DNA of 13,185 nucleotides. It comes from Actinomycetales bacterium (GTDB lineage: Bacteria; Actinomycetota; Actinomycetes; Mycobacteriales; Mycobacteriaceae). Below, in pieces: positions 6,212 through 13,185 of this stretch. The notes under the pieces were generated by a model, which saw nothing but the letters and a program-made list of their open reading frames with translations, was not told where the DNA came from and did no database searches. Position 1 is the stretch's first letter. Each line of letters starts with the position of its first letter. Where the stretch lies: assembly GCA_012841845.1 (NCBI GenBank), contig DUTZ01000196.1, forward strand, positions 1 through 13,185, read 5' to 3'. A program made the translations under genes and the position numbers.

Positions 6212-7306
6212 TCAGCGGTCGCGGGCGTTCTCCGCCACCGCGTCACGGCGGATGTCGGCCGCGTCGGCGATGGTCTTGGCCTGCTTCTCGTGGGCCTTGC
6301 GGACGCCGGACTCGTCGCGTAGGGGCAGGGCCACGTGCTCCTCGGCGTCGATCCCGGCGCGCAGGAGGCGGGCGCGCTCGAGCTCGGAGTCGATCTCGGC
6401 GCCCAGGAGCAGGGCGTTGTTCACGATCCACAGCAGGAGCAGGAACATGATGATGCCGGCGAGCGAGCCGTAGGTGGCGTTGTAGCTGCCGAAGTTGGTG
6501 GCGTAGAAGCCGAAGCCGACGCCGCCGAGCGCCGCCACGAGCAGCGCGACGAACCCGCCCAGGGACAGCAGCCGGAACTTCGGCCGCTGGACGTTGGGCG
6601 TGAGCTGGTAGAGCGTGGCCAGCACGAGCACGAACATGAAGAGCATGGCGGGCCACTTGGCGATGCCCCAGACGGTGAGTGCCACCTCGCCCAGGCCGAC
6701 GAGGTCGAAGATCTCCTCGGCGATCCCGCCGGAGAGGGTGAGCATGAGGCCGGCGCAGGCCACGATGACCACCATGAGGAAGGTGACGGCGAGCAGCAGC
6801 GGGCGCAGCTTCCAGATGGGGCGGCCCTCTTTGACGCCGTAGATGCGGTTGAGCGCGCGGCTGAAGGCGCCCACGTAGCCGGAGGCGGTCCACAGGGCGC
6901 CGAGCAGGCCGGCGATCAGGGCGAAGCCGGCGGCCGGGGTGTTGACGAGTTGCTCGATGGGGCCGCGGATGAACGCCATGGCGTCCTCGGGCACGGCGCC
7001 CTCGAGCATCTCCATGATGGCGTCGATGGTCTCCTCGCCCTGGCCGAAGACGCCGAGGAGGGACACGAGCGCGATGAGGGCGGGGAAGAGCGAGAGGACG
7101 GCGTAGTAGGTGAGGGCGGCGGCCATGTCGGTGCCGCCGTCGGCGCCGAACTTGCCGAGCGCCCGCTTGAGGGCGTGCATGGTGCTGCGGCGCTTGAGCT
7201 TGCCGGAGACCTCGCTGGCCTTCTCCTGCTCGCGGAGATAGTCGGCGTCCTTGCGGTGCAGCGATTCGTCGTCGGCGATGAGAGCTGACGGGTCGGCGTC
7301 GGCCAC
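6212..7306 (-). CDS. YihY/BrkB-family (UPF0761) inner membrane protein
   Basis: A 364-aa integral membrane protein of the YihY/virulence factor BrkB family, whose molecular function is unsettled. A charged, soluble N-terminus (1-55) leads to six hydrophobic segments (about 62-88, 126-147, 169-192, 214-236, 248-269, 280-304). Family-typical blocks are DMAAALTYYAVLSLFPALIA (60-79), GALWTASGYVGAFSRALNRIYGV (136-158) and the region ending LLWIVNNALLLGAEIDSELERAR (291-313). The C-terminus (315-364) is a hydrophilic, probably helical cytoplasmic tail. The start is GTG 7306 with GAGGA 4 nt upstream, a slightly short spacing. A 12-bp palindrome, CCCGGCGCCGGG (7320-7331), lies in the leader directly upstream of the Shine-Dalgarno. 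The gene is divergent from gltB and separated from it by 566 bp. The family assignment is firm; no specific role can be given. Confidence 0.93.
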   Translation of the reverse strand: MADADPSALIADDESLHRKDADYLREQEKASEVSGKLKRRSTMHALKRALGKFGADGGTDMAAALTYYAVLSLFPALIALVSLLGVFGQGEETIDAIMEMLEGAVPEDAMAFIRGPIEQLVNTPAAGFALIAGLLGALWTASGYVGAFSRALNRIYGVKEGRPIWKLRPLLLAVTFLMVVIVACAGLMLTLSGGIAEEIFDLVGLGEVALTVWGIAKWPAMLFMFVLVLATLYQLTPNVQRPKFRLLSLGGFVALLVAALGGVGFGFYATNFGSYNATYGSLAGIIMFLLLLWIVNNALLLGAEIDSELERARLLRAGIDAEEHVALPLRDESGVRKAHEKQAKTIADAADIRRDAVAENARDR

Positions 7307-7412
7307 CGTGTCCTCGTTTCCCGGCGCCGGGCGCCGTGTCGTTGACGTGCCCTAGACATCGTGCCCGGACCGCCGTGGACTTCCGGGGACCCTCGGATCA
7401 CGGTTGGGTTAC

Positions 7413-7446
7413 TTTTGTCGATCCCGGGTGTGATCTAGACTACATT
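7413..7446 (+). promoter_or_regulatory. Promoter-like element before the tandem hairpins
   Basis: TAGACT (7436-7441) and the overlapping TACATT (7441-7446) both fit the TANNNT -10 pattern. A -35-like TTTTGT/TTGTCG (7413-7420) lies 15-17 bp upstream of TAGACT. A start site 6-7 nt after TAGACT falls at about 7448, exactly the first base of hairpin 1. A CRP/GlxR-like sequence, TGTGA-N6-CTACA (7429-7444), overlaps the -10; its second half-site differs at two of five positions from TCACA. Activity is inferred. Confidence 0.45.
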
Positions 7447-7447
7447 T

Positions 7448-7518
7448 CAGGGGGCTCACATGTGGAGTCCCCTGTCGATGCGCCGGCCGCAGCTGATCCT
7501 CAGATCGCTGCGGCCGGT
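7448..7518 (+). ncRNA. Candidate structured RNA: two strong tandem hairpins
   Basis: Hairpin 1 pairs CAGGGGGCTC (7448-7457) with GAGTCCCCTG (7465-7474): ten pairs including one G-U, with a 7-nt loop ACATGTG. Hairpin 2 pairs CCGGCCGCAGC (7483-7493) with GCTGCGGCCGG (7507-7517): eleven perfect pairs, extendable by a G-U at 7482/7518. Inside its loop GATC (7495-7498) can pair with GATC (7503-7506) around a CTCA tetraloop. Only 7 nt separate the hairpins. No known gene ends here, since the left neighbour runs away on the minus strand, so they are not terminators of an annotated gene. They may be a small RNA, a riboregulatory leader for the gltBD transcript, or DNA-level operators. I do not recognise a known RNA family; the loops lack the C-runs of 6C RNA and the ACGR loops of guanidine-II riboswitches. 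The 3' end is not defined. Confidence 0.4.
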
Positions 7519-7649
7519 CGCTATCCCGGCGCGGGGCGGTGACGGCACGGGTGGGTGGCGCGATGCCGACGGCGCGCGGGAAGCAAACGTTCATGAGCGG
7601 GCACGCCGTTCCCGCCCGCCGCTCACGAGCCCGGCGAACGGGGTCGGGT

Positions 7650-7688
7650 GTTACCGGCATGTTTCGCGCGTGTTTCCGGGCCCGTCAC
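7650..7688 (-). promoter_or_regulatory. GlnR-like nitrogen-regulator box upstream of gltB
   Basis: Read on the minus strand, this segment gives GTGAC-N7-GAAAC-N6-GAAAC-N6-GTAAC. Three of the 5-mers are exactly 11 bp apart (7676-7672, 7665-7661, 7654-7650) and the fourth (7688-7684) is 12 bp away. The GlnR consensus known from Streptomyces and mycobacteria is built from gTnAC and GaAAC units separated by 6 nt, that is, AC every 11 bp. The position, about 200 bp upstream of glutamate synthase, a nitrogen-assimilation enzyme, fits. The repeats are seen directly; GlnR binding is inference, and no regulator gene is in this window. Confidence 0.45.
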
Positions 7689-7743
7689 CGTCAGAGAGAT
7701 ATGTCACACAGGCGACCGTCCGCCGCACGTCACCGACGATTTC

Positions 7744-7788
7744 GCTCGCGCGCACTCTTGCGCGAGCAGGGGATTTTGCCTCTATCAT
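7744..7788 (+). promoter_or_regulatory. Putative proximal gltB promoter with overlapping 8-bp hairpin
   Basis: TATCAT (7783-7788) matches the TATAAT -10 at five of six bases. A weak TTGCGC (7758-7763) lies 19 bp upstream as a possible -35. A perfect inverted repeat GCTCGCGC / GCGCGAGC (7744-7751, 7760-7767) with an 8-nt loop covers the -35 area. A start near 7795 would give a leader of about 78 nt. The inverted repeat could be a repressor operator, or, for RNA started further upstream, an attenuating hairpin: a TTTT run (7774-7777) follows 6 nt after the stem. Both roles are inferred. Confidence 0.4.
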
Positions 7789-7860
7789 TTCCGAGCCAGG
7801 GAGCCGAGCGTTTCCTGAGTGCGGGCGTTCACGCCATTCGGTGTCCGCCCGCCGACACGT

Positions 7861-7865
7861 AAAGG
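7861..7865 (+). promoter_or_regulatory. gltB ribosome binding site (decides the start)
   Basis: AAAGG lies 7 nt upstream of the ATG at 7873. A second in-frame ATG at 7879 would be 13 nt away, and an upstream in-frame ATG at 7819 has no such element, so 7873 is preferred. Confidence 0.6.
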
Positions 7866-7872
7866 CGAGCAC

Positions 7873-10800
7873 ATGACGATGACCCCCGGCCCGCAGGGCC
7901 TTTACCGCCCCGAGTACGAGCACGACGCCTGCGGTGTCGCCTTTGTGGTGGACATGCATGGACGCAGGTCACGGGACATCGTCGACAAGGCGATCGCGGC
8001 GCTGGTCAACCTCGAGCACCGCGGCGCCGTGGGCGCGGAGCACAACACCGGCGACGGCACCGGACTTCTCATCCAGGTCCCCGACCGGTTCCTGCGCGAG
8101 GTCATGCTCGCGGAGCACGACGTGGAACTCCCGGAGGCCGGCGCGTATGCGACCGGCCTGTGTTTTCTCCCGCAGTCGCGCATGCTCGCGATGGACGCCA
8201 TGCGGATGGTCGAGCGGATCGCCGCCGAGCAGGGCGTCACCGTGATCGGCTGGCGCGAGGTGCCGGTCGACGACTCGAGCCTCGGCGCCATCTCCCGCGA
8301 CGCGCAGCCCACCATCACCCAGATCTTCGTCAAGGCCGCCGGTGCCGACGGCGCGCTGCTCACCGACCTCGCGCTCGAGCGCAAGTGCTTCGTCGTCCGC
8401 AAGCGCTGCGAGCACGAACTGGGCTCCAAGGGCGCCGGCAAGGGCGACCTCGGCTCCGAGACCGTCTACTTCCCGTCGCTGAGCCCCCGCACCTTCGTCT
8501 ACAAGGGCATGCTCACGGAGAAGCAGCTCCCGGACTTCTACCTGGACCTGCAGGACGAGCGTGTCGAGTCGGCGCTGGGCATCGTCCACTCGCGCTTCTC
8601 CACCAACACGTTCCCGGCGTGGCCGCTCGCGCACCCCTTCCGGTACGTCGCGCACAACGGCGAGATCAACACCGCCCGCGGCAACGAGAACTGGATGCGC
8701 GCCCGCGAGGACCTCATGTCCAGCGAGCACATCGAGGACCTGGCCGCCGCGCTGCCCATCTGCACCCCCGGCGGCTCCGACACGGCCCGCTTCGACGAGG
8801 CGCTCGAGCTGCTCACCCTCGCCGGCCGCACCCTGCCGCACGCCGTGCTCATGATGGTCCCCGAGGCCTGGGAGCGGCACGAGACCATGGACCCCGCCAA
8901 GCGGGCGTTCTACGAGTTCCACGCGTCGATGATGGAGGCGTGGGACGGCCCGGCCTCCATCACGTTCACCGACGGCACCGTGATCGGCGCGGTCCTGGAC
9001 CGCAACGGCCTGCGCCCCTCCCGGATCTGGGTCACCGACGACGGCCTGGTGGTCATGGCCTCGGAGGTGGGCGTCCTCGACATCCCGCAGGACTCCGTCG
9101 TCACCAAGACCCGACTCCAGCCCGGCCGCATGTTCCTCGTGGACACCGCGCAGGGCCGGATCATCGGGGACGAGGAGATCAAGTCCGAGCTCGCCGCCCA
9201 GCACCCCTACCGGCAGTGGCTCGACGAGGGGCTCGTGCCGCTGGAGCAGCTCCCGGTGGTCGAGCACGAGATCATGAGCCACGAGCGCGTGGTCCTGCGT
9301 CAGCGTGTCTTCGGCTACACCGAGGAGGAGCTGCGCCTCCTCGTCAGCCCCATGGCCGCCCAGGGCGCCGAGGGGATCGGCTCCATGGGCACCGACACCC
9401 CGCTGCCGGTGCTCTCGCAGCGGGCGAGGATGCTCTTCGACTACTTCTCCCAGCGCTTCGCGCAGGTCACCAACCCGCCGCTCGACGCCATCCGCGAGGA
9501 GCTCGTCACCAGCTACGGCGTGACCCTCGGCCCCGAGGGCGACCTCATCAACCCGGGCCCCGACTCGTGCCGCCAGATCCGGCTCGAGAACCCGATCCTC
9601 GGCAACACCGAGCTCACCACCCTCATGGCGGCCGGCGACACCCACCCCGGCCTGCGCGCCGTCACGGTGCAGGGCCTGTACAACGTGGCGCACGGCGGCC
9701 GCGGCCTGCGGATCGCGCTCGACCGGATCCGCCGCGAGGTCTCCCGCGCCATCGAGGACGGCGCCACCCTCGTCGTCCTCTCGGACCGCGAGTCCGACGA
9801 GCGCAACGCGCCCATCCCGTCGCTGCTGCTCACCGCGGCCGTGCACCACCACCTCGTCCGCGAGAAGACCCGCACCCGCGTGGGCCTGGTCGCGGAGTCG
9901 GGCGACGCCCGCGAGGTGCACCACATGGCCGTGCTCTTCGGCTACGGCGCCAACGCCATCAACCCGTACATGGCGTTCGAGTCCATCGACGAGCTGGTCC
10001 AGACCGGCGACCTCCCGGGCATCGACACGGACGCGGCGTGCGCCAACTACCGCAAGGCCGCCGCCAAGGGCGTGCTCAAGGTGATGTCCAAGATGGGCAT
10101 CTCCACGCTCGCCTCCTACACCGGCGCGCAGCTCTTCGACGTCACCGGACTGAGCCAGGAGCTCTGCGACGAGTACTTCACCGGCTCCGTCAGCCCCATC
10201 GACGGCATCGGCCTGGACGAGATCGCCGAGGACGTGGCCCGCCGCCACCGCTTCGCCTTCCTGCCCCGCCCCGAGGAGGCGGCGCACCGCGAGCTCGAGG
10301 TGGGCGGCGAGTACCAGTGGCGCCGCGAGGGCGAGTACCACCTGTTCAACCCGGACACGGTGTTCAAGCTCCAGCACTCCACCCGGTCCGGCCGGTACGA
10401 GATCTTCAAGGAGTACACGCGGCTCGTCGACGACCAGTCGGAGCGACTGGCCACCCTGCGCGGCCTCTTCGAGCTCAAGGGCACGCGCCCGCCGGTGCCG
10501 ATCGACGAGGTCGAGCCGGTGAGCGAGATCGTCAAGCGCTTCTCCACGGGCGCGATGAGCTACGGCTCCATCTCCGCCGAGGCCCACGAGACCCTCGCGA
10601 TCGCCATGAACCGCCTCCAGGGCCGGTCCAACTCCGGCGAGGGCGGCGAGTCCGTGGACCGCTTCACCCCCGACGCCAACGGCGACTGGCGCCGCTCGGC
10701 GATCAAGCAGGTGGCCTCCGGCCGCTTCGGTGTGACCAGCCACTACCTCACCAACTGCACCGACATCCAGATCAAGATGGCGCAGGGCGCCAAGCCCGGC

Positions 10801-12474
10801 GAGGGCGGCCAGCTCCCGCCCGGCAAGGTGTACCCGTGGGTCGCCGAGGTCCGCGGCTCCACCCCGGGCGTCGGCCTCATCTCGCCGCCGCCGCACCACG
10901 ACATCTACTCGATCGAGGACCTGGCGCAGCTCATCTACGACCTCAAGAACGCCAACCCGTCGGCGCGGATCCACGTCAAACTCGTCGCCGAGCAGGGCGT
11001 GGGCACCGTCGCCACCGGCGTGTCCAAGACGCACGCCGACGTGGTGCTCATCTCGGGCCACGACGGCGGCACCGGCGCCAGCCCGCTCACCTCGCTCAAG
11101 CACGCGGGCGGCCCGTGGGAGCTCGGCCTGGCGGAGACGCAGCAGACACTGCTCGTCAACGGCCTGCGGGACCGGATCGTGGTCCAGGTGGACGGCCAGC
11201 TCAAGACCGGGCGCGACGTCATGGTGGCAGCCCTGCTCGGCGGCGAGGAGTTCGGCTTCGCCACCGCCCCGCTCGTCGTGGCGGGCTGCATCATGATGCG
11301 CGTCTGCCACCTCGACACCTGTCCCGTCGGCGTGGCCACCCAGAACCCGGTCCTGCGCGAGCGCTTCAACGGCAAGGCCGAGTACGTGGTGAACTTCATG
11401 GAGTTCGTCGCGGAGGAGGTGCGCGAGTACCTCGCCGAGCTGGGCTTCCGCACCCTCGACGAGGCGATCGGCCACTCCGAGTGCCTGGACATGTCCCGCG
11501 CCTTCGCCCACAACGAGCGCGTGGCCAAGCTCGACCTGCGGCCGATCTTCGCCCAGGCCGACTCGCCGTTCATGCACCAGGACCTGCGCTGCACCAAGGA
11601 GCAGAACCACAAGCTCGACGAGGCACTGGACAACCGGATCATCGCGGACGTCCGCGCCGTCGTCACCGATCCCGCCTCCGGGCCGGTCGCCCATGACTAC
11701 CCCATCTGCAACGTCAACCGCTCCGTCGGCACGATGCTCAGCCACGAGATCTCCAAGGCGCACGGCGCCGAGGGGCTCCCGGACGGCTCCATCGACCTGA
11801 CCTTCACCGGGTCCGCCGGCAACTCGCTCGGCGCGTTCCTCGCCCGCGGCGTGACTCTACGGGTGTGGGGCGACGCCAACGACTACGTGGGCAAGGGCCT
11901 GTCCGGCGGCCGCATCGTGGTGCGGCCCGCGAAGGACGCGGCGTCGGACTTCGTGGCCGAGGAGAACATCATCGCCGGCAACGTCCTCTGCTACGGCGCC
12001 ACGGGCGGCGAGTTGTTCCTCCGCGGCATCGTGGGCGAGCGCTTCTGTGTCCGGAACTCGGGCGTCACCGCGGTGGTCGAGGGCGTGGGCGACCACGCCT
12101 GCGAGTACATGACCGGCGGCCGGGTCGTCGTCCTGGGCACCACCGGCCGCAACGTGGCCGCCGGCATGTCCGGCGGCGTGGCCTACTTCTACGACCCCGA
12201 CGACGAGCTGGGCGCGAACCTCAACGGCGAGCTCGTGGACCTCGAGCCGCTGGAGGCCGACGACGTGGACTTCCTCCGCGGGATCGTGGAGCGGCACGCG
12301 GAGGAGACCGACTCCGCCCGGGCCCGGGAGATCCTCTCCGGGTGGGCCCAGAACGTGAACCACTTCGCCAAGGTCATGCCGCGCGACTACAAGCGCGTGC
12401 TGCTCGCGATCGAGCAGGCGGAGAAGGACGGACGGAACGTGGACGAGGCGATCATGGAGGCCGCAAATGGCTGA
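7873..12474 (+). CDS. gltB: Glutamate synthase (NADPH) large subunit
   Basis: Large (alpha) subunit of glutamate synthase. It takes ammonia from glutamine and makes two glutamates from glutamine and 2-oxoglutarate, with electrons from the GltD subunit; this is the GOGAT half of the GS/GOGAT ammonia-assimilation cycle in the cytoplasm. The protein has 1533 aa, normal for bacterial GltB. A short propeptide ends before C20 (EHDACGVAF), the catalytic N-terminal Cys of the class II amidotransferase domain (20 to about 430; HNGEIN at 261-266). A central domain (about 480-760) is followed by the FMN-binding synthase domain (about 845-1190) with [12 protein letters not shown] near 1060. The 3Fe-4S ligands are C1139, C1145 and C1150 ([15 protein letters not shown]). 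The C-terminal GXGXG beta-helix (about 1280-1470) includes [14 protein letters not shown] choose ATG 7873 rather than the upstream in-frame ATG 7819 because AAAGG (7861-7865) lies 7 nt before it and the family starts only about 20 residues before the catalytic Cys. It overlaps gltD by 8 bp. Confidence 0.98.
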   Translation: MTMTPGPQGLYRPEYEHDACGVAFVVDMHGRRSRDIVDKAIAALVNLEHRGAVGAEHNTGDGTGLLIQVPDRFLREVMLAEHDVELPEAGAYATGLCFLPQSRMLAMDAMRMVERIAAEQGVTVIGWREVPVDDSSLGAISRDAQPTITQIFVKAAGADGALLTDLALERKCFVVRKRCEHELGSKGAGKGDLGSETVYFPSLSPRTFVYKGMLTEKQLPDFYLDLQDERVESALGIVHSRFSTNTFPAWPLAHPFRYVAHNGEINTARGNENWMRAREDLMSSEHIEDLAAALPICTPGGSDTARFDEALELLTLAGRTLPHAVLMMVPEAWERHETMDPAKRAFYEFHASMMEAWDGPASITFTDGTVIGAVLDRNGLRPSRIWVTDDGLVVMASEVGVLDIPQDSVVTKTRLQPGRMFLVDTAQGRIIGDEEIKSELAAQHPYRQWLDEGLVPLEQLPVVEHEIMSHERVVLRQRVFGYTEEELRLLVSPMAAQGAEGIGSMGTDTPLPVLSQRARMLFDYFSQRFAQVTNPPLDAIREELVTSYGVTLGPEGDLINPGPDSCRQIRLENPILGNTELTTLMAAGDTHPGLRAVTVQGLYNVAHGGRGLRIALDRIRREVSRAIEDGATLVVLSDRESDERNAPIPSLLLTAAVHHHLVREKTRTRVGLVAESGDAREVHHMAVLFGYGANAINPYMAFESIDELVQTGDLPGIDTDAACANYRKAAAKGVLKVMSKMGISTLASYTGAQLFDVTGLSQELCDEYFTGSVSPIDGIGLDEIAEDVARRHRFAFLPRPEEAAHRELEVGGEYQWRREGEYHLFNPDTVFKLQHSTRSGRYEIFKEYTRLVDDQSERLATLRGLFELKGTRPPVPIDEVEPVSEIVKRFSTGAMSYGSISAEAHETLAIAMNRLQGRSNSGEGGESVDRFTPDANGDWRRSAIKQVASGRFGVTSHYLTNCTDIQIKMAQGAKPGEGGQLPPGKVYPWVAEVRGSTPGVGLISPPPHHDIYSIEDLAQLIYDLKNANPSARIHVKLVAEQGVGTVATGVSKTHADVVLISGHDGGTGASPLTSLKHAGGPWELGLAETQQTLLVNGLRDRIVVQVDGQLKTGRDVMVAALLGGEEFGFATAPLVVAGCIMMRVCHLDTCPVGVATQNPVLRERFNGKAEYVVNFMEFVAEEVREYLAELGFRTLDEAIGHSECLDMSRAFAHNERVAKLDLRPIFAQADSPFMHQDLRCTKEQNHKLDEALDNRIIADVRAVVTDPASGPVAHDYPICNVNRSVGTMLSHEISKAHGAEGLPDGSIDLTFTGSAGNSLGAFLARGVTLRVWGDANDYVGKGLSGGRIVVRPAKDAASDFVAEENIIAGNVLCYGATGGELFLRGIVGERFCVRNSGVTAVVEGVGDHACEYMTGGRVVVLGTTGRNVAAGMSGGVAYFYDPDDELGANLNGELVDLEPLEADDVDFLRGIVERHAEETDSARAREILSGWAQNVNHFAKVMPRDYKRVLLAIEQAEKDGRNVDEAIMEAANG
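12456..12460 (+). promoter_or_regulatory. gltD Shine-Dalgarno inside the gltB end
   Basis: GGAGG lies within the last codons of gltB, 6 nt before the gltD ATG at 12467. This is an almost ideal ribosome binding site and supports both the start choice and strong translation of gltD from the shared mRNA. Confidence 0.8.
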
Positions 12475-13185
12475 CCCGAAGGGCTTTCTCAAGCACACCG
12501 AGCGGGAGCTGCCGAAGCGTCGCCCCGTGGACCTGCGGATCATGGACTGGAAGGAGGTCTACGAGTCCACGACCCTCGACAGGGACGCGCTCACGACCCA
12601 GGCCTCCCGCTGCATGAGCTGCGGCATCCCGTTCTGCCACCAGGGCTGCCCGCTGGGCAACATCATCCCCGAGTGGAACGACCTCGTGCACCGCGGCCAG
12701 TGGGACGCGGCCGTGGACCGGCTCCACGCCACCAACAACTTCCCCGAGTTCACCGGCCGACTCTGCCCCGCGCCGTGCGAGGGGTCGTGCGTCCTGGGCA
12801 TCAACCAGGAGCCGGTGACCATCAAGCAGATCGAGGTGGAGATCGCCGAGCAGGCGTGGGCGGACGGCGGCATGGAGCCCATCAAGCCCTCCTTCCGCAC
12901 CGGGCAGAAGGTCGCCGTCGTGGGCTCCGGTCCCGCCGGCCTGGCCGCCGCCCAGCAGCTCACCCGCGCCGGGCACTCGGTGACCGTCTTCGAGCGCGAC
13001 GACCGCATCGGCGGCCTCATGCGCTACGGCATCCCCGAGTTCAAGATGGAGAAGGCGGTCCTCGACCGGCGCCTGGCCCAGATGGAGGCGGAGGGCACCG
13101 TCTTCCGTCCCGGCGTCAACGTGGGCAAGGACGTCACGGCCTCGCAGCTGCGCGCCGAGTTCGACGCGATCGTCCTGTGCGGCGG
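12467..13185 (+). CDS. gltD: Glutamate synthase (NADPH) small subunit, 3' end outside window
   Basis: Small (beta) subunit of glutamate synthase, which oxidises NADPH on FAD and passes electrons through 4Fe-4S clusters to GltB. The first 239 codons are present. The N-terminal cysteine-rich region shows C49-x2-C52-x4-C57-x3-C61 ([15 protein letters not shown]) and a second set C100-x3-C104-x3-C108 ([10 protein letters not shown]), the pattern expected for the two 4Fe-4S clusters. The first nucleotide-binding fold follows with [17 protein letters not shown] (149-165, GSGPAG at 153-158), and then [18 protein letters not shown], typical of this flavoprotein family. The ATG at 12467 overlaps the end of gltB by 8 bp and has GGAGG 6 nt upstream. 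About half of the protein, including the NADPH-binding domain, lies beyond the right edge. The same fold occurs in related NAD(P)H-flavin subunits, but pairing with gltB settles the identity. Confidence 0.97.
   Translation, partial: MADPKGFLKHTERELPKRRPVDLRIMDWKEVYESTTLDRDALTTQASRCMSCGIPFCHQGCPLGNIIPEWNDLVHRGQWDAAVDRLHATNNFPEFTGRLCPAPCEGSCVLGINQEPVTIKQIEVEIAEQAWADGGMEPIKPSFRTGQKVAVVGSGPAGLAAAQQLTRAGHSVTVFERDDRIGGLMRYGIPEFKMEKAVLDRRLAQMEAEGTVFRPGVNVGKDVTASQLRAEFDAIVLCG

Larger units (their letters stand above)
7307..7872. other. 566-bp region without a secure gene, upstream of gltB
   Basis: In order, this stretch holds: the leader of the minus-strand YihY-like gene with a 12-bp palindrome (7320-7331); a plus-strand promoter-like element (7413-7446); two strong tandem hairpins (7448-7474, 7482-7518); a small CCCG-GCG-CGGG stem (7525-7535); a 7-bp hairpin TGAGCGG/CCGCTCA (7594-7600 with 7619-7625); a GlnR-like repeat (7650-7688); three GTCAC copies (7684, 7703, 7729); an 8-bp hairpin (7744-7767); a TATCAT -10 box (7783-7788); and the gltB Shine-Dalgarno (7861-7865). 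Base composition is visibly richer in A/T from about 7650 onward than in the flanking genes. Open frames here use codons such as AGA, TTT, ATT and CAT, unlike the neighbouring genes, so I regard them as probably non-coding. Confidence 0.7.

Noticed and set aside
7448..7518. 6C RNA, guanidine-II riboswitch or SRP RNA as identity of the tandem hairpins
   Set aside because: Loops are ACATGTG and a GATC-CTCA-GATC insert: no C-runs, no ACGR loops, no GGAA tetraloop.
7336..7542. 68-codon plus-strand frame (GTG start) running through the promoter and hairpins
   Set aside because: No Shine-Dalgarno, and it crosses the proposed promoter; no recognisable domain.
7782..7797. Possible AmtR box (CTAT-N6-CGAG) over the gltB -10
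   Set aside because: Only the left half matches the AmtR consensus known from corynebacteria; the right half (ATAG expected) does not.
7539..7862. 107-codon frame in the gltB upstream region
   Set aside because: Arg-rich product, no ribosome binding site, non-coding-like codon use, no recognisable domain.
7819..7872. 18-residue N-terminal extension of GltB from ATG 7819
   Set aside because: Lacks a Shine-Dalgarno and would make the propeptide too long; ATG 7873 has AAAGG 7 nt upstream and gives the normal short propeptide before the catalytic Cys.
8160..11696. A 1178-codon plus-strand frame overlapping gltB
   Set aside because: Arg/Pro/Gly/Ala/His-rich shadow of gltB in another frame, with no domain.
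7969..11763. A 1264-codon open frame antisense to gltB
   Set aside because: Arises because GC-rich third positions remove stops from the opposite strand; its product is low-complexity (Val/Gly/Ala/Asp/His/Glu rich) and matches no family. The plus-strand frame is an unmistakable GltB.

Overview
The window is chromosomal DNA from a very high-GC Actinomycetota, most likely a member of the Mycobacteriales (a Dietzia- or Rhodococcus-like genome would fit; this is an inference). The evidence is coding sequence with almost only G or C at third codon positions, TANNNT -10 boxes placed exactly 7 nt before start codons (leaderless genes), a DUF4921-type GalT relative, and a two-subunit bacterial glutamate synthase. 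I see no mobile element, tRNA, rRNA, CRISPR array or defence locus.

Left part (1-4145, all on the minus strand, reading right to left): a four-gene module of sensor kinase, NarL-type response regulator, ABC ATPase and ABC-2 permease (the permease is cut by the left edge). Kinase/regulator and ATPase/permease are each joined by a 4-bp ATGA overlap, and a 140-bp gap carrying a 12-bp perfect palindrome separates the two pairs. The layout suggests that the two-component system senses an envelope signal or toxic compound and controls the exporter next to it.

Middle part: a 104-bp divergent gap full of TGTC/GACA palindromes (4146-4249) separates the kinase from a small membrane-anchored glutaredoxin-fold protein (4250-4756, plus). 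This gene converges, with a 6-bp gap, on a DUF4921/GalT-like nucleotidyltransferase (4763-6136, minus). Upstream of that lies a YihY/BrkB-family membrane protein (6212-7306, minus).

Right part: a 566-bp region without a secure gene (7307-7872), followed by gltB (7873-12474) and gltD (12467 to the right edge), the large and small subunits of NADPH-dependent glutamate synthase, which overlap by 8 bp. The 566-bp region is the most interesting part of the window. It holds a promoter-like element, then two strong tandem hairpins (a 10-bp and an 11-bp stem), then a run of 5-mers at 11-bp spacing that looks like a GlnR nitrogen-regulator box, then another 8-bp hairpin beside a good -10 box, and finally the gltB Shine-Dalgarno. 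A 138-codon open frame starts in the loop of the first hairpin and ends in an ATGA overlap with the gltB start. Its codon use does not look coding, but the arrangement deserves a test. The region looks like a complex regulatory leader for nitrogen assimilation and may also encode a small structured RNA.
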